Assembly (NCBI GenBank): GCA_902783835.1 | Contig: CACZSN010000046.1 | Span: forward strand, 1 to 55,649 | Length of the DNA: 55,649 nt | From: an uncultured bacterium | Lineage (GTDB): Bacteria; Cyanobacteriota; Vampirovibrionia; Gastranaerophilales; Gastranaerophilaceae | Direction: 5' to 3' | Part shown: positions 34,319 through 44,216 of the stretch, piece by piece | How the letters are laid out: each line of letters begins with the position of its first letter | Numbering within the stretch: the first letter of the stretch is position 1 | Position numbers and translations under genes: made by a program | The notes under the pieces: generated by a model | Seen by the model: only the letters and a program-made list of their open reading frames with translations | Told to the model about the DNA's origin: nothing | The model's database searches: none

Positions 34319-34434
34319 GATTGGCTTATATCAAGCTCTCGGCGGAGTTGATTACGTTCAAAATCTGTAATACGCTTAACAATAGGGAAAAGTTTCATTT
34401 TTTATGTTAAAATCGTTATCAAAAGGATTTTAAA

Positions 34435-35094
34435 ATGTTTTCAATAAAAAAATATATGGAAAAAAAGTTTTCCAAACTTCCTCCCGAACATTTTTGCAGA
34501 TGGCGAGCAGTCACTTATTGGTTGGTTTTAAGGGTATTTTTAGGAAGTTACGTTCGATTTTTGTATAAAATCGAAGTTATCGGAAAAGAAAAATTAAAAA
34601 CGGATAAGCCGTATATTGTTGCGGCGAATCATTTGTCCAATTGGGACCCGTTTATTATCGCAATGGCAAGCGGACAGTTTTTAGCATTTATGGCAAAAAC
34701 AGAATTATTTGAAACGTTTTTCAGCAGATGGCTTATGGACTGGTGCGGAGCATTTTCGGTTAACCGTTCAAAATTGGAAGTTTCAACTATCAAAACCGCA
34801 ATTAACGTAAATAAAACTTTTTGGAAATTGGCAATTTTTCCGCAAGGCACTCGTGATGCAAGCGGAAGAATAAACAAAGTTTCAAGAGGTTTTGTGGCAC
34901 TTGCAAAAGCTACAAAGGCAGATATCATGCCTGTTTCAATATCTTACACTAACCCGAAATCCACAGGATTTCATAAAGAAAAAATCACTATCAAAGTTGG
35001 TGACCCGATACCATACGGCGAAGTTGACGAAACTATAAACAAATGGTGCGAGGCAATCTCGGCTATGTCAGGGCTTGAATACAAACCCGCATAA
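34435..35094 (+). CDS. plsC: 1-acylglycerol-3-phosphate acyltransferase (PlsC family), copy 1
   Basis: A 219-residue membrane-associated enzyme that adds the second acyl chain to lysophosphatidate in phospholipid synthesis. The acyltransferase motif NHLSNWD (H66, D71) and the FPQGTRD block (135-141) are intact. A hydrophobic N-terminal stretch (about 27-46) anchors it. AAAGGA precedes the ATG. A second PlsC gene starts 16 bases downstream, so the two are one unit. Confidence 0.88.
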   Translation: MFSIKKYMEKKFSKLPPEHFCRWRAVTYWLVLRVFLGSYVRFLYKIEVIGKEKLKTDKPYIVAANHLSNWDPFIIAMASGQFLAFMAKTELFETFFSRWLMDWCGAFSVNRSKLEVSTIKTAINVNKTFWKLAIFPQGTRDASGRINKVSRGFVALAKATKADIMPVSISYTNPKSTGFHKEKITIKVGDPIPYGEVDETINKWCEAISAMSGLEYKPA

Positions 35095-35110
35095 CAAAAG
35101 GACGAACACT

Positions 35111-35806
35111 ATGGCTAATGAAAAAGATACAAACGAAAAAGAAGTAAATTACGCAAGAATAGATGCATCACGTTTAAACTGGAAAACGTACTTGTGGCAG
35201 TTAACATCGACGTTCTTGATTGTTTTGCCGATTACAAGATTATTTTACAAAATCACTGTCAAAGGTCGTAATAACGTTCCCAAAAGACGTATTATTGTTG
35301 CACCTAACCACATTTCTTATTTTGACCCCCACCTTTCGTTCACGGCAGTACCCCGTCCGATGACATTTATGGCAAAGAAGGAATTGTTTGAAACAAAAAT
35401 GAGGGATGCAATTATCTCATTGGGTGCATTTTCAGTTAACCGTGAAAAACTCGAAATTGCAACAATTCGCTCTGTAAAAGACATTTTCAAAACGAAAAAT
35501 TGGCATTTGTGCATATTCCCTCAAGGAGGAATTCGCAAAGACAGAAAAATTCACGACATCAAAGGCGGATTTGTTGCGATTGCCAAAATGGCTAAAAGTG
35601 ACATTCTTCCCGTCGGAATTACGGGTACGGAAGAGATAAAATGGGATATTTTCCACCGCGGTCACATCAAAGTCAATATCGGAACTCCGATTTCATGGAA
35701 ATTGAGTGAGCAAGAAATCATTGACCAATGGTGCGATCAGGTGTCCAAGCTCACAGGTTACGAAAACGCAAATCACACAGAAGAAAAAGAAGAACAACCC
35801 GCTTAA
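35111..35806 (+). CDS. PlsC family acyltransferase, copy 2
   Basis: A 231-residue paralogue of the preceding gene, with NHISYFD (H67, D72) and FPQGG (136-140) where the first copy has FPQGT. The shared AFSVNR-KLE-ATI run supports tandem duplication. It may acylate a different lysophospholipid. The frame is open upstream to 35075, but ATG 35111, with AAAGGAC at 35096-35102, is preferred. The C terminus is acidic (TEEKEEQPA). Confidence 0.85.
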   Translation: MANEKDTNEKEVNYARIDASRLNWKTYLWQLTSTFLIVLPITRLFYKITVKGRNNVPKRRIIVAPNHISYFDPHLSFTAVPRPMTFMAKKELFETKMRDAIISLGAFSVNREKLEIATIRSVKDIFKTKNWHLCIFPQGGIRKDRKIHDIKGGFVAIAKMAKSDILPVGITGTEEIKWDIFHRGHIKVNIGTPISWKLSEQEIIDQWCDQVSKLTGYENANHTEEKEEQPA

Positions 35807-35820
35807 TCAAAACATTATAT

Positions 35821-35858
35821 AAAAAACCGCCTGATTTTAAGTAATCAAGCGGTTTTTA
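35821..35858. terminator. Bidirectional terminator between plsC and pepA
   Basis: AAACCGCCTGATT pairs with AATCAAGCGGTTT, with one mismatch, with A's before and T's after, so it can end both the plus-strand plsC pair and the minus-strand efflux operon. Confidence 0.85.
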
Positions 35859-35876
35859 AAATTCTTATCTTTGGAA

Positions 35877-37361
35877 TTAATCACCCAAAATATAATTCAA
35901 AATAGTTCTTACACCGACACCGGTTGCACCTTTCGGATTTTCAAGAACTGCATTATCGATAACCGAAGTACCTGCAATATCAATGTGAGCCCAAGGTGTT
36001 TCGCTATCAACGAAGTTTTGGAGGAATAAAGCTGCAACGGTTGTTCCGCCCCCTCTTCCGCCTGAATTTTTCATATCGGCAACATCACTTTTGAGTGTAT
36101 CAAAATATTCAGGATACATTGGCATTTCCCAAAGTCTTTCACCGCCGTCGTTTCCGCATTTGATTAATTTTTTAACGAGTTCATCATTGTTGCCCAAAAT
36201 ACCGGAAGCGACACTTCCCAACGCAACCATACAAGCACCGGTAAGTGTTGCTATATCAATAATTACGTCAGGATTGAGCTGTTGAGCGTAACAAAGTGCA
36301 TCCGCAAGAGTCAATCTGCCTTCTGCATCGGTGTTGTCAATTTCGATTGTTTTACCGTTCATAGCAGTAACAATATCGCCTTGTTTGTATGATGAACCGC
36401 TCGGCATGTTTTCGCAAGCGGCAATCAATGCGTGAACTTCAACGTTCGGTTTGAATTTTTTGATGTTTCTCATAATAGAAAGAACGGCTGCCGCACCTGA
36501 CATATCGTCCTTCATTGTGAGCATTGAACTTGCCGGTTTCAAGTTCAAGCCGCCAGCATCAAACGTAATGCCCTTGCCGATAATGACAATTTTCTTTTTC
36601 GCCTTTTTAGGCATATATTCCATGTGAATAAATCTTGGCGAATGTGCACTACCTTGTGCAACTGCTGCAAAAGCACCCATTTGCATATTTTCGATATCGA
36701 TTCTTTCGTAAATCTTGACTTCGTCCAAATCCAAATTTTCTGCTATGTCTGCAAGGTATGCAGGAGTAATGTTTTGAGCAGGTTCGTTAATCAATTCTCT
36801 TGCGTAATTAATCGTATCACCGATAAGCAAGCCTTTTTCAAATCCGATAACTGCCTTGTCGTAATTTTTCTTGTCAAATTCAGCAATAGTGAAGTTTTCG
36901 ACGGTCGGTTTTACGTCTGATTTGTACTTATCAAACGAAAATCCGCCAATCATTATGCCTTCAACGATTGTTTTTGCACAAGCAGCAGGGTCGAAGCCTG
37001 CACAGCCTGCACCGTGGAGCATTGAAACAACGTTTTTAACATTTTCCATTGTTTTGACTTTTTGAATAACTTTCGATGCCAAAACACGAAGTCTGTTGAG
37101 TGTAAATTCATCTCTTTTTCCTAAACCGACAATTAACACTTTTGTCAAAATTTTGTGATTGGGGACGGGAAGAACGTACATTTTACCAAATTCACCCGTA
37201 AAATGTTCTTTTTTGATTACAAAATCAGAAATTGCATTTGACAATTCCTTGTCAACCGCACCTGTTGCTCCGCCCGGAAGTGTTGTTCCCTCGAATAAAT
37301 TTACAATCAATAAATCCGATTTTATCTCAGTTACCGAGATTTGTTTGATTTTGAAGTTCAT
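35877..37361 (-). CDS. pepA: Leucyl aminopeptidase (M17)
   Basis: A 494-residue cytoplasmic, hexameric metallopeptidase that removes N-terminal residues. The catalytic domain has VIIGKGITFDAGGLNLKP (metal and active-site Lys), MKDDMSGAAAV and the family signature NTDAEGRLTLADAL. Length and two-domain layout are normal. It is the last gene of a six-gene run, 11 bases after the response-regulator gene; a functional link with efflux is not obvious. The start has GGAGC upstream. Confidence 0.95.
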   Translation of the reverse strand: MNFKIKQISVTEIKSDLLIVNLFEGTTLPGGATGAVDKELSNAISDFVIKKEHFTGEFGKMYVLPVPNHKILTKVLIVGLGKRDEFTLNRLRVLASKVIQKVKTMENVKNVVSMLHGAGCAGFDPAACAKTIVEGIMIGGFSFDKYKSDVKPTVENFTIAEFDKKNYDKAVIGFEKGLLIGDTINYARELINEPAQNITPAYLADIAENLDLDEVKIYERIDIENMQMGAFAAVAQGSAHSPRFIHMEYMPKKAKKKIVIIGKGITFDAGGLNLKPASSMLTMKDDMSGAAAVLSIMRNIKKFKPNVEVHALIAACENMPSGSSYKQGDIVTAMNGKTIEIDNTDAEGRLTLADALCYAQQLNPDVIIDIATLTGACMVALGSVASGILGNNDELVKKLIKCGNDGGERLWEMPMYPEYFDTLKSDVADMKNSGGRGGGTTVAALFLQNFVDSETPWAHIDIAGTSVIDNAVLENPKGATGVGVRTILNYILGD

Positions 37362-37372
37362 TATTGCTCCTT

Positions 37373-38668
37373 TTAACTGTTGTATTTTGTCATTAATCGC
37401 TCAACCCATTCAAAAATAAATGAAATTTCATAAGGTTTGGGCAAATATAAGTCCGCACCGGAATTCAAAATTGAATCTTTATCATGAATTACCGATGTCA
37501 TTATTATATTTGAATTTTTAAATCTTGCATCTTTTTTAAATTTCCGACATATTTCAAAATCCGCAACTTCGTTTGCTCCGCCCGCATCCAAAATAATTAC
37601 AGACGGAATAAAATCATCTGTCGCTTCCTCGAATTTGTTAATCGCCTTAACCTCAAATCCACGCATCTTTGCTCCTGTTTCAAGCAAAAATGAAAGTGCA
37701 TAATCAGGTTCCAATATCAACAATTTTGCATTATAATCCTTTAATTCAACTGAATTTTCCGCAACAAGTTTCGGGCGGTCGTAAATATACGACGACGTTT
37801 TGTTTGCCTCGGCAATATTTTTTACCGAAATTAAAGAGTGCAAAGCCTGTTTAAGTCCTCGGATTTTGCGATATTCATTTGAAATTATTCCGATACTTAT
37901 CGAAACAAGATTGATTTTTCGATTTGGAGTATCATCCCCATAAAGTGTTATGAAGCCTTTTTCCGCATCTTCCGTTGAATAGAATTTTTTTGCGGCGGAA
38001 TTAAATCCGTTGACCAAACCTTTTGCAATCGTTTCCGCCTTCAAAGGGGTCGTTATTACCAAAAATTCACCGTCTGCCGTTATTCCGACAAAGTCATCAC
38101 CGAGTGCTTTTTTTGCAATAGCTCCGAAGGTTTGTTTCATTTTTTCGGCAGCAAGTTCACCGTAAATCTCTTTATATTGTTCAAAATTATTTATCCCGAT
38201 TAACATAGCTGCCCAAATTTTGTCGGAATTAATAACCCGTTTCAAATACTTAAAAGAAATTCTTTGATTGGCAAGCCCTGTCACACTGTCTGTTTCCGTT
38301 TCATAATGACGTCTTAAATGAGCTTGAATTCTCGCTAAAAATTCACTTGAAGCAATCGGTTCACTCATAAAATCGTCCGCTCCGAAATTCAATGCATCAA
38401 CTCGGTCTTGCATATGGCTTGATTTTGATAAAACAACAATTACGGGACGGATTGAATTACAATGTTCTCTAATCTTTGCTATTGCTTCTTTTTCGCTTAT
38501 CCCATCGGAAATTATAACCAAATCAGGCTCTATTTCGGACAACATCATTTCGGCTACCGTCAAATCCGATGCAAGGTATACGCTTATATTGGCATTTTCA
38601 AGCGTACGCTTGTTTTTCAATGCCTGCTCTTTTCGGTTATCAATTATCAAAACAGCTTCTTGCATCAT
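37373..38668 (-). CDS. REC-GGDEF-REC response regulator with degenerate first receiver and cyclase motif
   Basis: A 431-residue protein. The first receiver (about 5-120) has Ser54 where the phosphoacceptor Asp belongs (PDLVIISDG) and Glu103 where the switch Lys belongs (MSEPI). The middle domain (about 126-290) has the GGDEF-family frame DSVTGLANQR and LIGINNFEQYKEIYG, but the active loop reads TADGEF (197-202) instead of GGDEF, so cyclic-di-GMP synthesis is doubtful. The second receiver (about 314-428) is complete: D322, D361 in VIILDAGG, T391 and K411. Its ATG overlaps the kinase stop (ATGA). The kinase next to it probably phosphorylates the second receiver; this is an inference. Confidence 0.82.
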   Translation of the reverse strand: MMQEAVLIIDNRKEQALKNKRTLENANISVYLASDLTVAEMMLSEIEPDLVIISDGISEKEAIAKIREHCNSIRPVIVVLSKSSHMQDRVDALNFGADDFMSEPIASSEFLARIQAHLRRHYETETDSVTGLANQRISFKYLKRVINSDKIWAAMLIGINNFEQYKEIYGELAAEKMKQTFGAIAKKALGDDFVGITADGEFLVITTPLKAETIAKGLVNGFNSAAKKFYSTEDAEKGFITLYGDDTPNRKINLVSISIGIISNEYRKIRGLKQALHSLISVKNIAEANKTSSYIYDRPKLVAENSVELKDYNAKLLILEPDYALSFLLETGAKMRGFEVKAINKFEEATDDFIPSVIILDAGGANEVADFEICRKFKKDARFKNSNIIMTSVIHDKDSILNSGADLYLPKPYEISFIFEWVERLMTKYNS

Positions 38669-39396
38669 TTCATCTTTGCCTTAACATCGTCACCGATTTG
38701 TGCAATCGGGAATTTCACCTCAAACACTGTCTTTTTACCGTTTGCATATGTACAAATCGAACCGTTCATTCTTTCAACAAGAGTTTTTGTCAAAAATAAA
38801 CCGAGACCTGAACCTTGCGTTTTTTGGGTCAAAGGAGTCAAAAGTCTCGTAAATTTTTCAAAAATTCTGTCTTTATCTTTTTCCTCAATAAGAACACCCT
38901 CATCCGAAACTCTTATAATTACGGAATTATCATCCTGAAGAATTTCGACATCAATATCCGTATTATCATTTGAATATTTGTGAGCATTTTCGATAATATT
39001 CAAAATTATTTGTTGAAATTTATCAGTATCGACCAAAATTTCACTTAAATTTTTTGCAACTTTGAAATTAAATCGATTTTTTGAACTTTGAGAAGCGATG
39101 AGTTTGACGGAATTTTCAACAAACGGAGTAATATTAACCTTTTTCAAGACCAACTTTTCAACATCGTTCTTTGAAACGGCAAGCAAATTTTCGGTCAATT
39201 TAATCAACCGATTTGCCTGTTCTTTAATGATTAAAAGGAATTTTTGCTTTTGTTCTTCGGTAAGTCTGTCTCCGGAAGTCAAAAGCGTATCTGCAAAACC
39301 TCTTATACTCGTCAACGGAGTTCTGAGTTCATGACTGACTGTCGAAATGAAATCCGCCTGAACGGCTTGCAAACTTTTTTGTTCCTTTTCGTTCAT
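38665..39396 (-). CDS. Soluble sensor histidine kinase
   Basis: A 243-residue kinase without any membrane span or recognisable sensor domain. It has the phosphoacceptor box SHELRTPL (H22), N box ILNIIENAHKYS (131-142), a G1 box DEGVLI (165-170) in which the second glycine is missing, an F-like FEKF and a G2 box GSGLGL (195-200). It should autophosphorylate and pass the phosphate to the overlapping REC-GGDEF-REC product. Signal input must come from a partner protein. It lies 12 bases after tolC in the efflux operon. Confidence 0.88.
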   Translation of the reverse strand: MNEKEQKSLQAVQADFISTVSHELRTPLTSIRGFADTLLTSGDRLTEEQKQKFLLIIKEQANRLIKLTENLLAVSKNDVEKLVLKKVNITPFVENSVKLIASQSSKNRFNFKVAKNLSEILVDTDKFQQIILNIIENAHKYSNDNTDIDVEILQDDNSVIIRVSDEGVLIEEKDKDRIFEKFTRLLTPLTQKTQGSGLGLFLTKTLVERMNGSICTYANGKKTVFEVKFPIAQIGDDVKAKMK

Positions 39397-39408
39397 AATT
39401 GCCTGATT

Positions 39409-40968
39409 TTATGTATTTTCGTTGTTGTCTTGTTTATTTTCCGTATCGTTAACGACAGGGACAATCGGTGCTCCCGTAACGCGTTCTAAGTTTGCAGCAG
39501 CGATATTATAGTTCATCAAATTTGAGTAATATTCAAGCTGAGCTTTACGATAAGTGTTTTCCGCATCTTTAAGTTCAACCGCATCACCAAGTCCGACTTT
39601 ATATCTTCCGCTTGCAAGGTCATATTGTTCCTTCGCTTGCATCATCGCAAGTTGCGAAACAGGAATTGAATCTTTTGCGTTTTGCAAATCGATATACGCT
39701 TGTTTTACCTCAAGATATACTGATTGTCTTGTATTTTCCAAATCAGCGGTATCTTTTTTCGCGGTAGCTTTCGCTTCATCAACCTGTTTCTTCAACAATA
39801 ATCCGTTGAAATTGCTATATGAAAGGTTTCCGCCAAATTGATATCCCGTATCTTTTCCCGGGTTCTTTCCGCCGTATTGGAATGAAGCAAATGCGTTCAA
39901 ATCAGGTAAGAATGCTCTTTTTGATGCTCTTACCAAAAGTTGTGAACCTTCCGCTTTTTTCTTTGCCGCCAAATATTCCGGACGAGTTTCAAACGCAGTA
40001 TTCAACATATCATTCAAAACTACGTCATAAGTTCTCGTTTCAAGATTTTCATCTATTGCATAATTCGAAAATTCAGGTTGACCGATTGCATTATTAACGT
40101 TCGCATAAGCAAGTTTTACTGAATTTTTTGATTTGATAAGGTCAAGTTTCGCCTTACCGAGATTGTATTCAGCCGTCAAAACGTCGATTTTTGCCTTCGT
40201 TCCTATTCTGTAAAATGCATTTGCCTGTTCAAGGTGAACTTGGAAATCGTGTACGGAATCTGTCATAACTTTTTCTTGTTGCATAGCGTAAAGCAAGTTA
40301 TAGTAAGACTTTTTGACGTTATAAATTACATCGTTTATGCTTTTTTGAACATTATCTTCCGATGCTTCATAAGTCTTTTTTGCAATATCAGCTTCAGCCT
40401 TTGTCTTTCCGAAATCAAATAATTTTATATTAGCTGAAACCGTCGGCAAATAGAACATATTATACGTTTGTGACGGAGGAGTAAACGATGTTACGAGCAT
40501 ATCATTTCTTGAATACTCAGCACCCACACCTATTCTCGGGAAATATGCAGACCAAGCTTGTGCAATTTTTGTCTTGTAAATTTCAGCGGAACTTTTTGCC
40601 GAAACGATTGACGGGTGGCTTGCAAGTGCGATTTTAACGCAATCATCAACCGTTACAATCTGACCGATTTCTTCTTTTGCAACTTCACTTTGGTATTCAT
40701 CTTTTTTTAATGAAGCGTTAATCTTGTCAGCAATAGATTTAGCTGAATCGATTTGTGTCGAGTTTGCCGAATTTTGGTTCAAATGTTCACTCATTCCGTC
40801 AACACTTGGCAAAGTTTCCGTTTTTACATCGGATTTTGCATCAGATTGGTCAACTTGCTCCTGAATTGCAACCTTTTCAATGCTTTCGGGAACTTTATTG
40901 TTTTTCGCGTTTACCGGTAACATTACCGCCATTGTTAATATTAATGTTGTTATTATTTTCTTGTTCAT
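39409..40968 (-). CDS. tolC: TolC-family outer-membrane efflux channel
   Basis: A 519-residue outer-membrane protein. Residues 1-22 are a signal peptide (ending PVNA), followed by about 85 polar residues and then two repeats of the OEP fold with long alpha-helices: DDCVKIALASHPSI (about 112-125) and, in the second half, VYLEVKQAYIDLQNAKDSI. It forms the trimeric exit duct for the AcrAB pump encoded upstream. It lies 17 bases after acrB. Confidence 0.93.
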   Translation of the reverse strand: MNKKIITTLILTMAVMLPVNAKNNKVPESIEKVAIQEQVDQSDAKSDVKTETLPSVDGMSEHLNQNSANSTQIDSAKSIADKINASLKKDEYQSEVAKEEIGQIVTVDDCVKIALASHPSIVSAKSSAEIYKTKIAQAWSAYFPRIGVGAEYSRNDMLVTSFTPPSQTYNMFYLPTVSANIKLFDFGKTKAEADIAKKTYEASEDNVQKSINDVIYNVKKSYYNLLYAMQQEKVMTDSVHDFQVHLEQANAFYRIGTKAKIDVLTAEYNLGKAKLDLIKSKNSVKLAYANVNNAIGQPEFSNYAIDENLETRTYDVVLNDMLNTAFETRPEYLAAKKKAEGSQLLVRASKRAFLPDLNAFASFQYGGKNPGKDTGYQFGGNLSYSNFNGLLLKKQVDEAKATAKKDTADLENTRQSVYLEVKQAYIDLQNAKDSIPVSQLAMMQAKEQYDLASGRYKVGLGDAVELKDAENTYRKAQLEYYSNLMNYNIAAANLERVTGAPIVPVVNDTENKQDNNENT

Positions 40969-40985
40969 ATCTTCCTCAAAGGATT

Positions 40986-43900
40986 TTATTTTTGTTCACC
41001 ATCAATATTTTGATGTTTTTTCTTTCTTTTTTCCATAATTTTATTTACGTAATTTTGTACAATTACATAAAATGCAGGAGTCAATACAGTACCTAAAGTA
41101 CCGGCAGCAATCATACCGCCAAATACTGTTGAACCTACTGAAATACGGCTGTTTGCACCTGCACCTGTCGCTACTACCATCGGCAATACACCAAGTACGA
41201 ACGCAACTACCGTCATCATAATTGCTCTGAATCTCAAGTGTGCCGCCTTAAGTGCCGCATCTTCCACGCTCAAACCGTGTTCTTCGTGTTCAACTTTCGC
41301 AAATTCAACAATCAAGATTGCCTGTTTCGTCGCCAAACCAATCAACATAATCAATCCTACCTGTGAATACAAGTCCAAAGATTGGTTAATCATCAACTGG
41401 AATGTCAACGCACCGATTGCCGCAACCGGAGCAATCAAGATTACTGATACAGGAATTGTCCAACTTTCGTACAATGCTACCAAGAACAAATATACGAATA
41501 ACAATGCAAGTGCAATTACGACACCCGTTTGTCCCGAAGATTCACGTTCTTGTGCAGATGTACCGGACCATTCATACGTGATATCTCTCGGAAGTACGCT
41601 TTCGACAAGGTTTTCAACTGCCTTCATCGCTTCACCGGTACTTCTTCCTTTTGCAGGTTGTCCGCTGAATTGAACCGATTTATATTGGTTGTATCTTGTA
41701 ATCGCCGCAGGGCCTACCGCCGGAACAAGTTTGACCATTGATGTAACAGGTACCATGTTTCCTGCTTTATTCTTAACATAAATGTTCGTTAAGTCTTCCG
41801 CTGTACGTCTGTACTTTTGTTCAGCCTGAAGTTGAACTCTGTATACACGACCCAATTTGTTGAAGTCGTTTACGTAATATGTTCCCAATGTACCTGCCAA
41901 TGTTGAGTACAATTCCTGCAAATCAACATTTTGTGCAAGAACTTTATCATTATCGATTTGAACAACATACTGCGGTACACTTGATTGGAATGTCGTATAA
42001 ATATAATCAACATCCTTATCTTGTAATGCCGCTTGTTGCAACATTCCTGAATATTTATCCAAATCAGTATAAGAATATTCACCTTTTGAAAGCATTTGGA
42101 ATTCCAAACCACCCAACATACTCATACCGCTAATTGCCGGAGGGGAGAAGAATATCGCTTTACCTTCGTTTACAACGCCGTTAATTCTTGCGTTAATTTG
42201 TTTTTTAATGCCGTCTGCAGACAAATCTGTCGGTTTACCTTGGATTTTTCTCATAACCCATTGAACAGGGTTTACTTGACGTTCGTCCCAATCGTACAAG
42301 TCAGCGATGACAAACGCAAGGTTCGAAGGACCATTTCCTCCAAATGTCATTGTATATTTAATACCTTCAATATCTTTAATACGCTGGTTGATGTTCAAAC
42401 ATACTGCCTTTGTTCTTGCGATTGATGCACCCGGAGGCAATGTTACCTGACCGATAAGAACCGCTTGGTCTTCATCAGGAATAAAGCCCGTCGGAATATA
42501 CATAAATTCTCCGACTAATACCGCAATAATCGCAAAATATGTTATCAATGTAAGTTTTTGATTATGGACAAATTTTCTTACAAATGACATATAAATTTCT
42601 GTCAATTTTTCAAAATATACGTTGAAAGAATTGAACATTACCGCAATTAATTTTGTGAAATGGTTTGACGGAACCTTGTTCGGGTCGTGTGCCTTCAATA
42701 CGATTGAACACATAGCCGGTGACAAAGTCAATGCACAAACCGCTGACAATGCAATTGATACAGAAATAAATACCGCAAATTGCTTATACATCATACCCGA
42801 CAATCCGGGGATGAACGCAACAGGTACAAATACCGCCATCAATACCATCGCCATCGCAACCAATGCACCGCCAACTTCTTCCATCGTCAATTGTGTTGCG
42901 GTGACAGGGTCTTTGCCTTCTTCAATGTGCCGCCTTACGTTTTCAATTACAACAATAGCATCATCGACTACCGTCGCAACCGCCAAAATCATCGCAAACA
43001 ACGTCAGCAGGTTAATTGACATACCCAGCGGTGGCAGGGCAACAAATGTCCCTAACAACGATACAGGAATCGTTACGCAAGGAATCAACGTCGAACGCCA
43101 ATCGCCCAAGAATATGAAAATAATCAAAATAACGATGATTGACGTGATAATTACGGTGAATTCTACTTCCTTAATTGATTCACGAACAAATTTCGTACCG
43201 TCGTTGATAACTTCAATCTTCAAGCCTGTCGGTAATGTTTTTTCAATTTCGACAATTTTCTTTTCCATCAAGTCCATGATGCTGATTTCGTTTGCACCGG
43301 GGAGTCTGACAACCTGAATAATTGCCGCAGGGTCACCGTTTACAATACCAAATCCGTCGTAAGTTTGTGAACCCATTTCTATTCTTGCAATATCTTTTAA
43401 TTTAGTTTGCGAACCGTCTGAATTTGCCTTAATAATAATATCTTCATATTGTTTCGGATCTTCCAAACGTCCTTGTGTTCTCAAAGTCAATTTCAACTCT
43501 TGCGGATTGTCTCCCGGTTCTTGACCCAAGAAACCTGCCGCAACAAGTGTGTTTTGGTCATTAATCGCCTTAACGATTTCCGACATACCGACTTTCAACT
43601 TTGCAGCTTTTTGAGCATCAAGCCATACACGGATTGAATAATCTCCGGCACCGTAAACAGCTACGTCACCGACACCTTCAACACGCTTGAATTCATCCAC
43701 CAAGAAGATTTTCGCATAGTTCGTCAAGTCAAGTTGTGACCAAGAACCGTCCTCTGAACGCAAGTTAAATGTACCTGTACCGGGACCGCTAACCTTGTTA
43801 ACAGCCGTAATACCAAGTCTTTTTACTTCTTCCGGCAACTTCGGAGTTACCTGTTGCAAACGGTTTTGTACGTTTACAAGGTTAATATCTTTGTTTGTAC

Positions 43901-44213
43901 CAACCTTGAAGTAAATCGTTAAGTTATAAGTTTGGTCGTATGATGTTGATGTCATATAAAGCATGTTTTCAACACCGTTAACCTGTGATTCAATCAATGA
44001 TGCAACCGAAGATTCAACATCACTTGCACTTGCACCCGTATAATTTGCCGTAACCGAAACTTGCGGCGGCGTTACATCAGGATACTTTTCAAGTTGTAAT
44101 GTCAACATCGCAATCAAACCGACAATCGAGATAAATATCGCTATAACCATCGCAAATCTCGGTCGTTTAATAAAAAAGTACAGGTCTTTTTTCTGATTAT
44201 TTTCGTTGCTCAT
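40986..44213 (-). CDS. acrB: RND efflux pump permease (AcrB/HAE1 family)
   Basis: A 1075-residue inner-membrane proton-driven exporter, normal length for HAE1 pumps. It opens with [25 protein letters not shown], and the proton-relay pair is seen in [19 protein letters not shown]. The signature [10 protein letters not shown] and the C-terminal [22 protein letters not shown] follow the AcrB plan with 12 helices and two large periplasmic loops. Hydrophobic drugs or bile-type compounds are the likely substrates by family. AAGGA precedes the ATG; acrA ends three bases upstream. Confidence 0.96.
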   Translation of the reverse strand: MSNENNQKKDLYFFIKRPRFAMVIAIFISIVGLIAMLTLQLEKYPDVTPPQVSVTANYTGASASDVESSVASLIESQVNGVENMLYMTSTSYDQTYNLTIYFKVGTNKDINLVNVQNRLQQVTPKLPEEVKRLGITAVNKVSGPGTGTFNLRSEDGSWSQLDLTNYAKIFLVDEFKRVEGVGDVAVYGAGDYSIRVWLDAQKAAKLKVGMSEIVKAINDQNTLVAAGFLGQEPGDNPQELKLTLRTQGRLEDPKQYEDIIIKANSDGSQTKLKDIARIEMGSQTYDGFGIVNGDPAAIIQVVRLPGANEISIMDLMEKKIVEIEKTLPTGLKIEVINDGTKFVRESIKEVEFTVIITSIIVILIIFIFLGDWRSTLIPCVTIPVSLLGTFVALPPLGMSINLLTLFAMILAVATVVDDAIVVIENVRRHIEEGKDPVTATQLTMEEVGGALVAMAMVLMAVFVPVAFIPGLSGMMYKQFAVFISVSIALSAVCALTLSPAMCSIVLKAHDPNKVPSNHFTKLIAVMFNSFNVYFEKLTEIYMSFVRKFVHNQKLTLITYFAIIAVLVGEFMYIPTGFIPDEDQAVLIGQVTLPPGASIARTKAVCLNINQRIKDIEGIKYTMTFGGNGPSNLAFVIADLYDWDERQVNPVQWVMRKIQGKPTDLSADGIKKQINARINGVVNEGKAIFFSPPAISGMSMLGGLEFQMLSKGEYSYTDLDKYSGMLQQAALQDKDVDYIYTTFQSSVPQYVVQIDNDKVLAQNVDLQELYSTLAGTLGTYYVNDFNKLGRVYRVQLQAEQKYRRTAEDLTNIYVKNKAGNMVPVTSMVKLVPAVGPAAITRYNQYKSVQFSGQPAKGRSTGEAMKAVENLVESVLPRDITYEWSGTSAQERESSGQTGVVIALALLFVYLFLVALYESWTIPVSVILIAPVAAIGALTFQLMINQSLDLYSQVGLIMLIGLATKQAILIVEFAKVEHEEHGLSVEDAALKAAHLRFRAIMMTVVAFVLGVLPMVVATGAGANSRISVGSTVFGGMIAAGTLGTVLTPAFYVIVQNYVNKIMEKRKKKHQNIDGEQK

Positions 44214-44216
44214 CGA

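Noticed and set aside
34300..34398. A 32-codon minus-strand frame (starting MKLFPIVKRITDFE) overlapping the start of the truncated MFS gene in another frame.
   Set aside because: It has no Shine-Dalgarno, lies across the plsC upstream region and resembles nothing known; too short to support as a gene.
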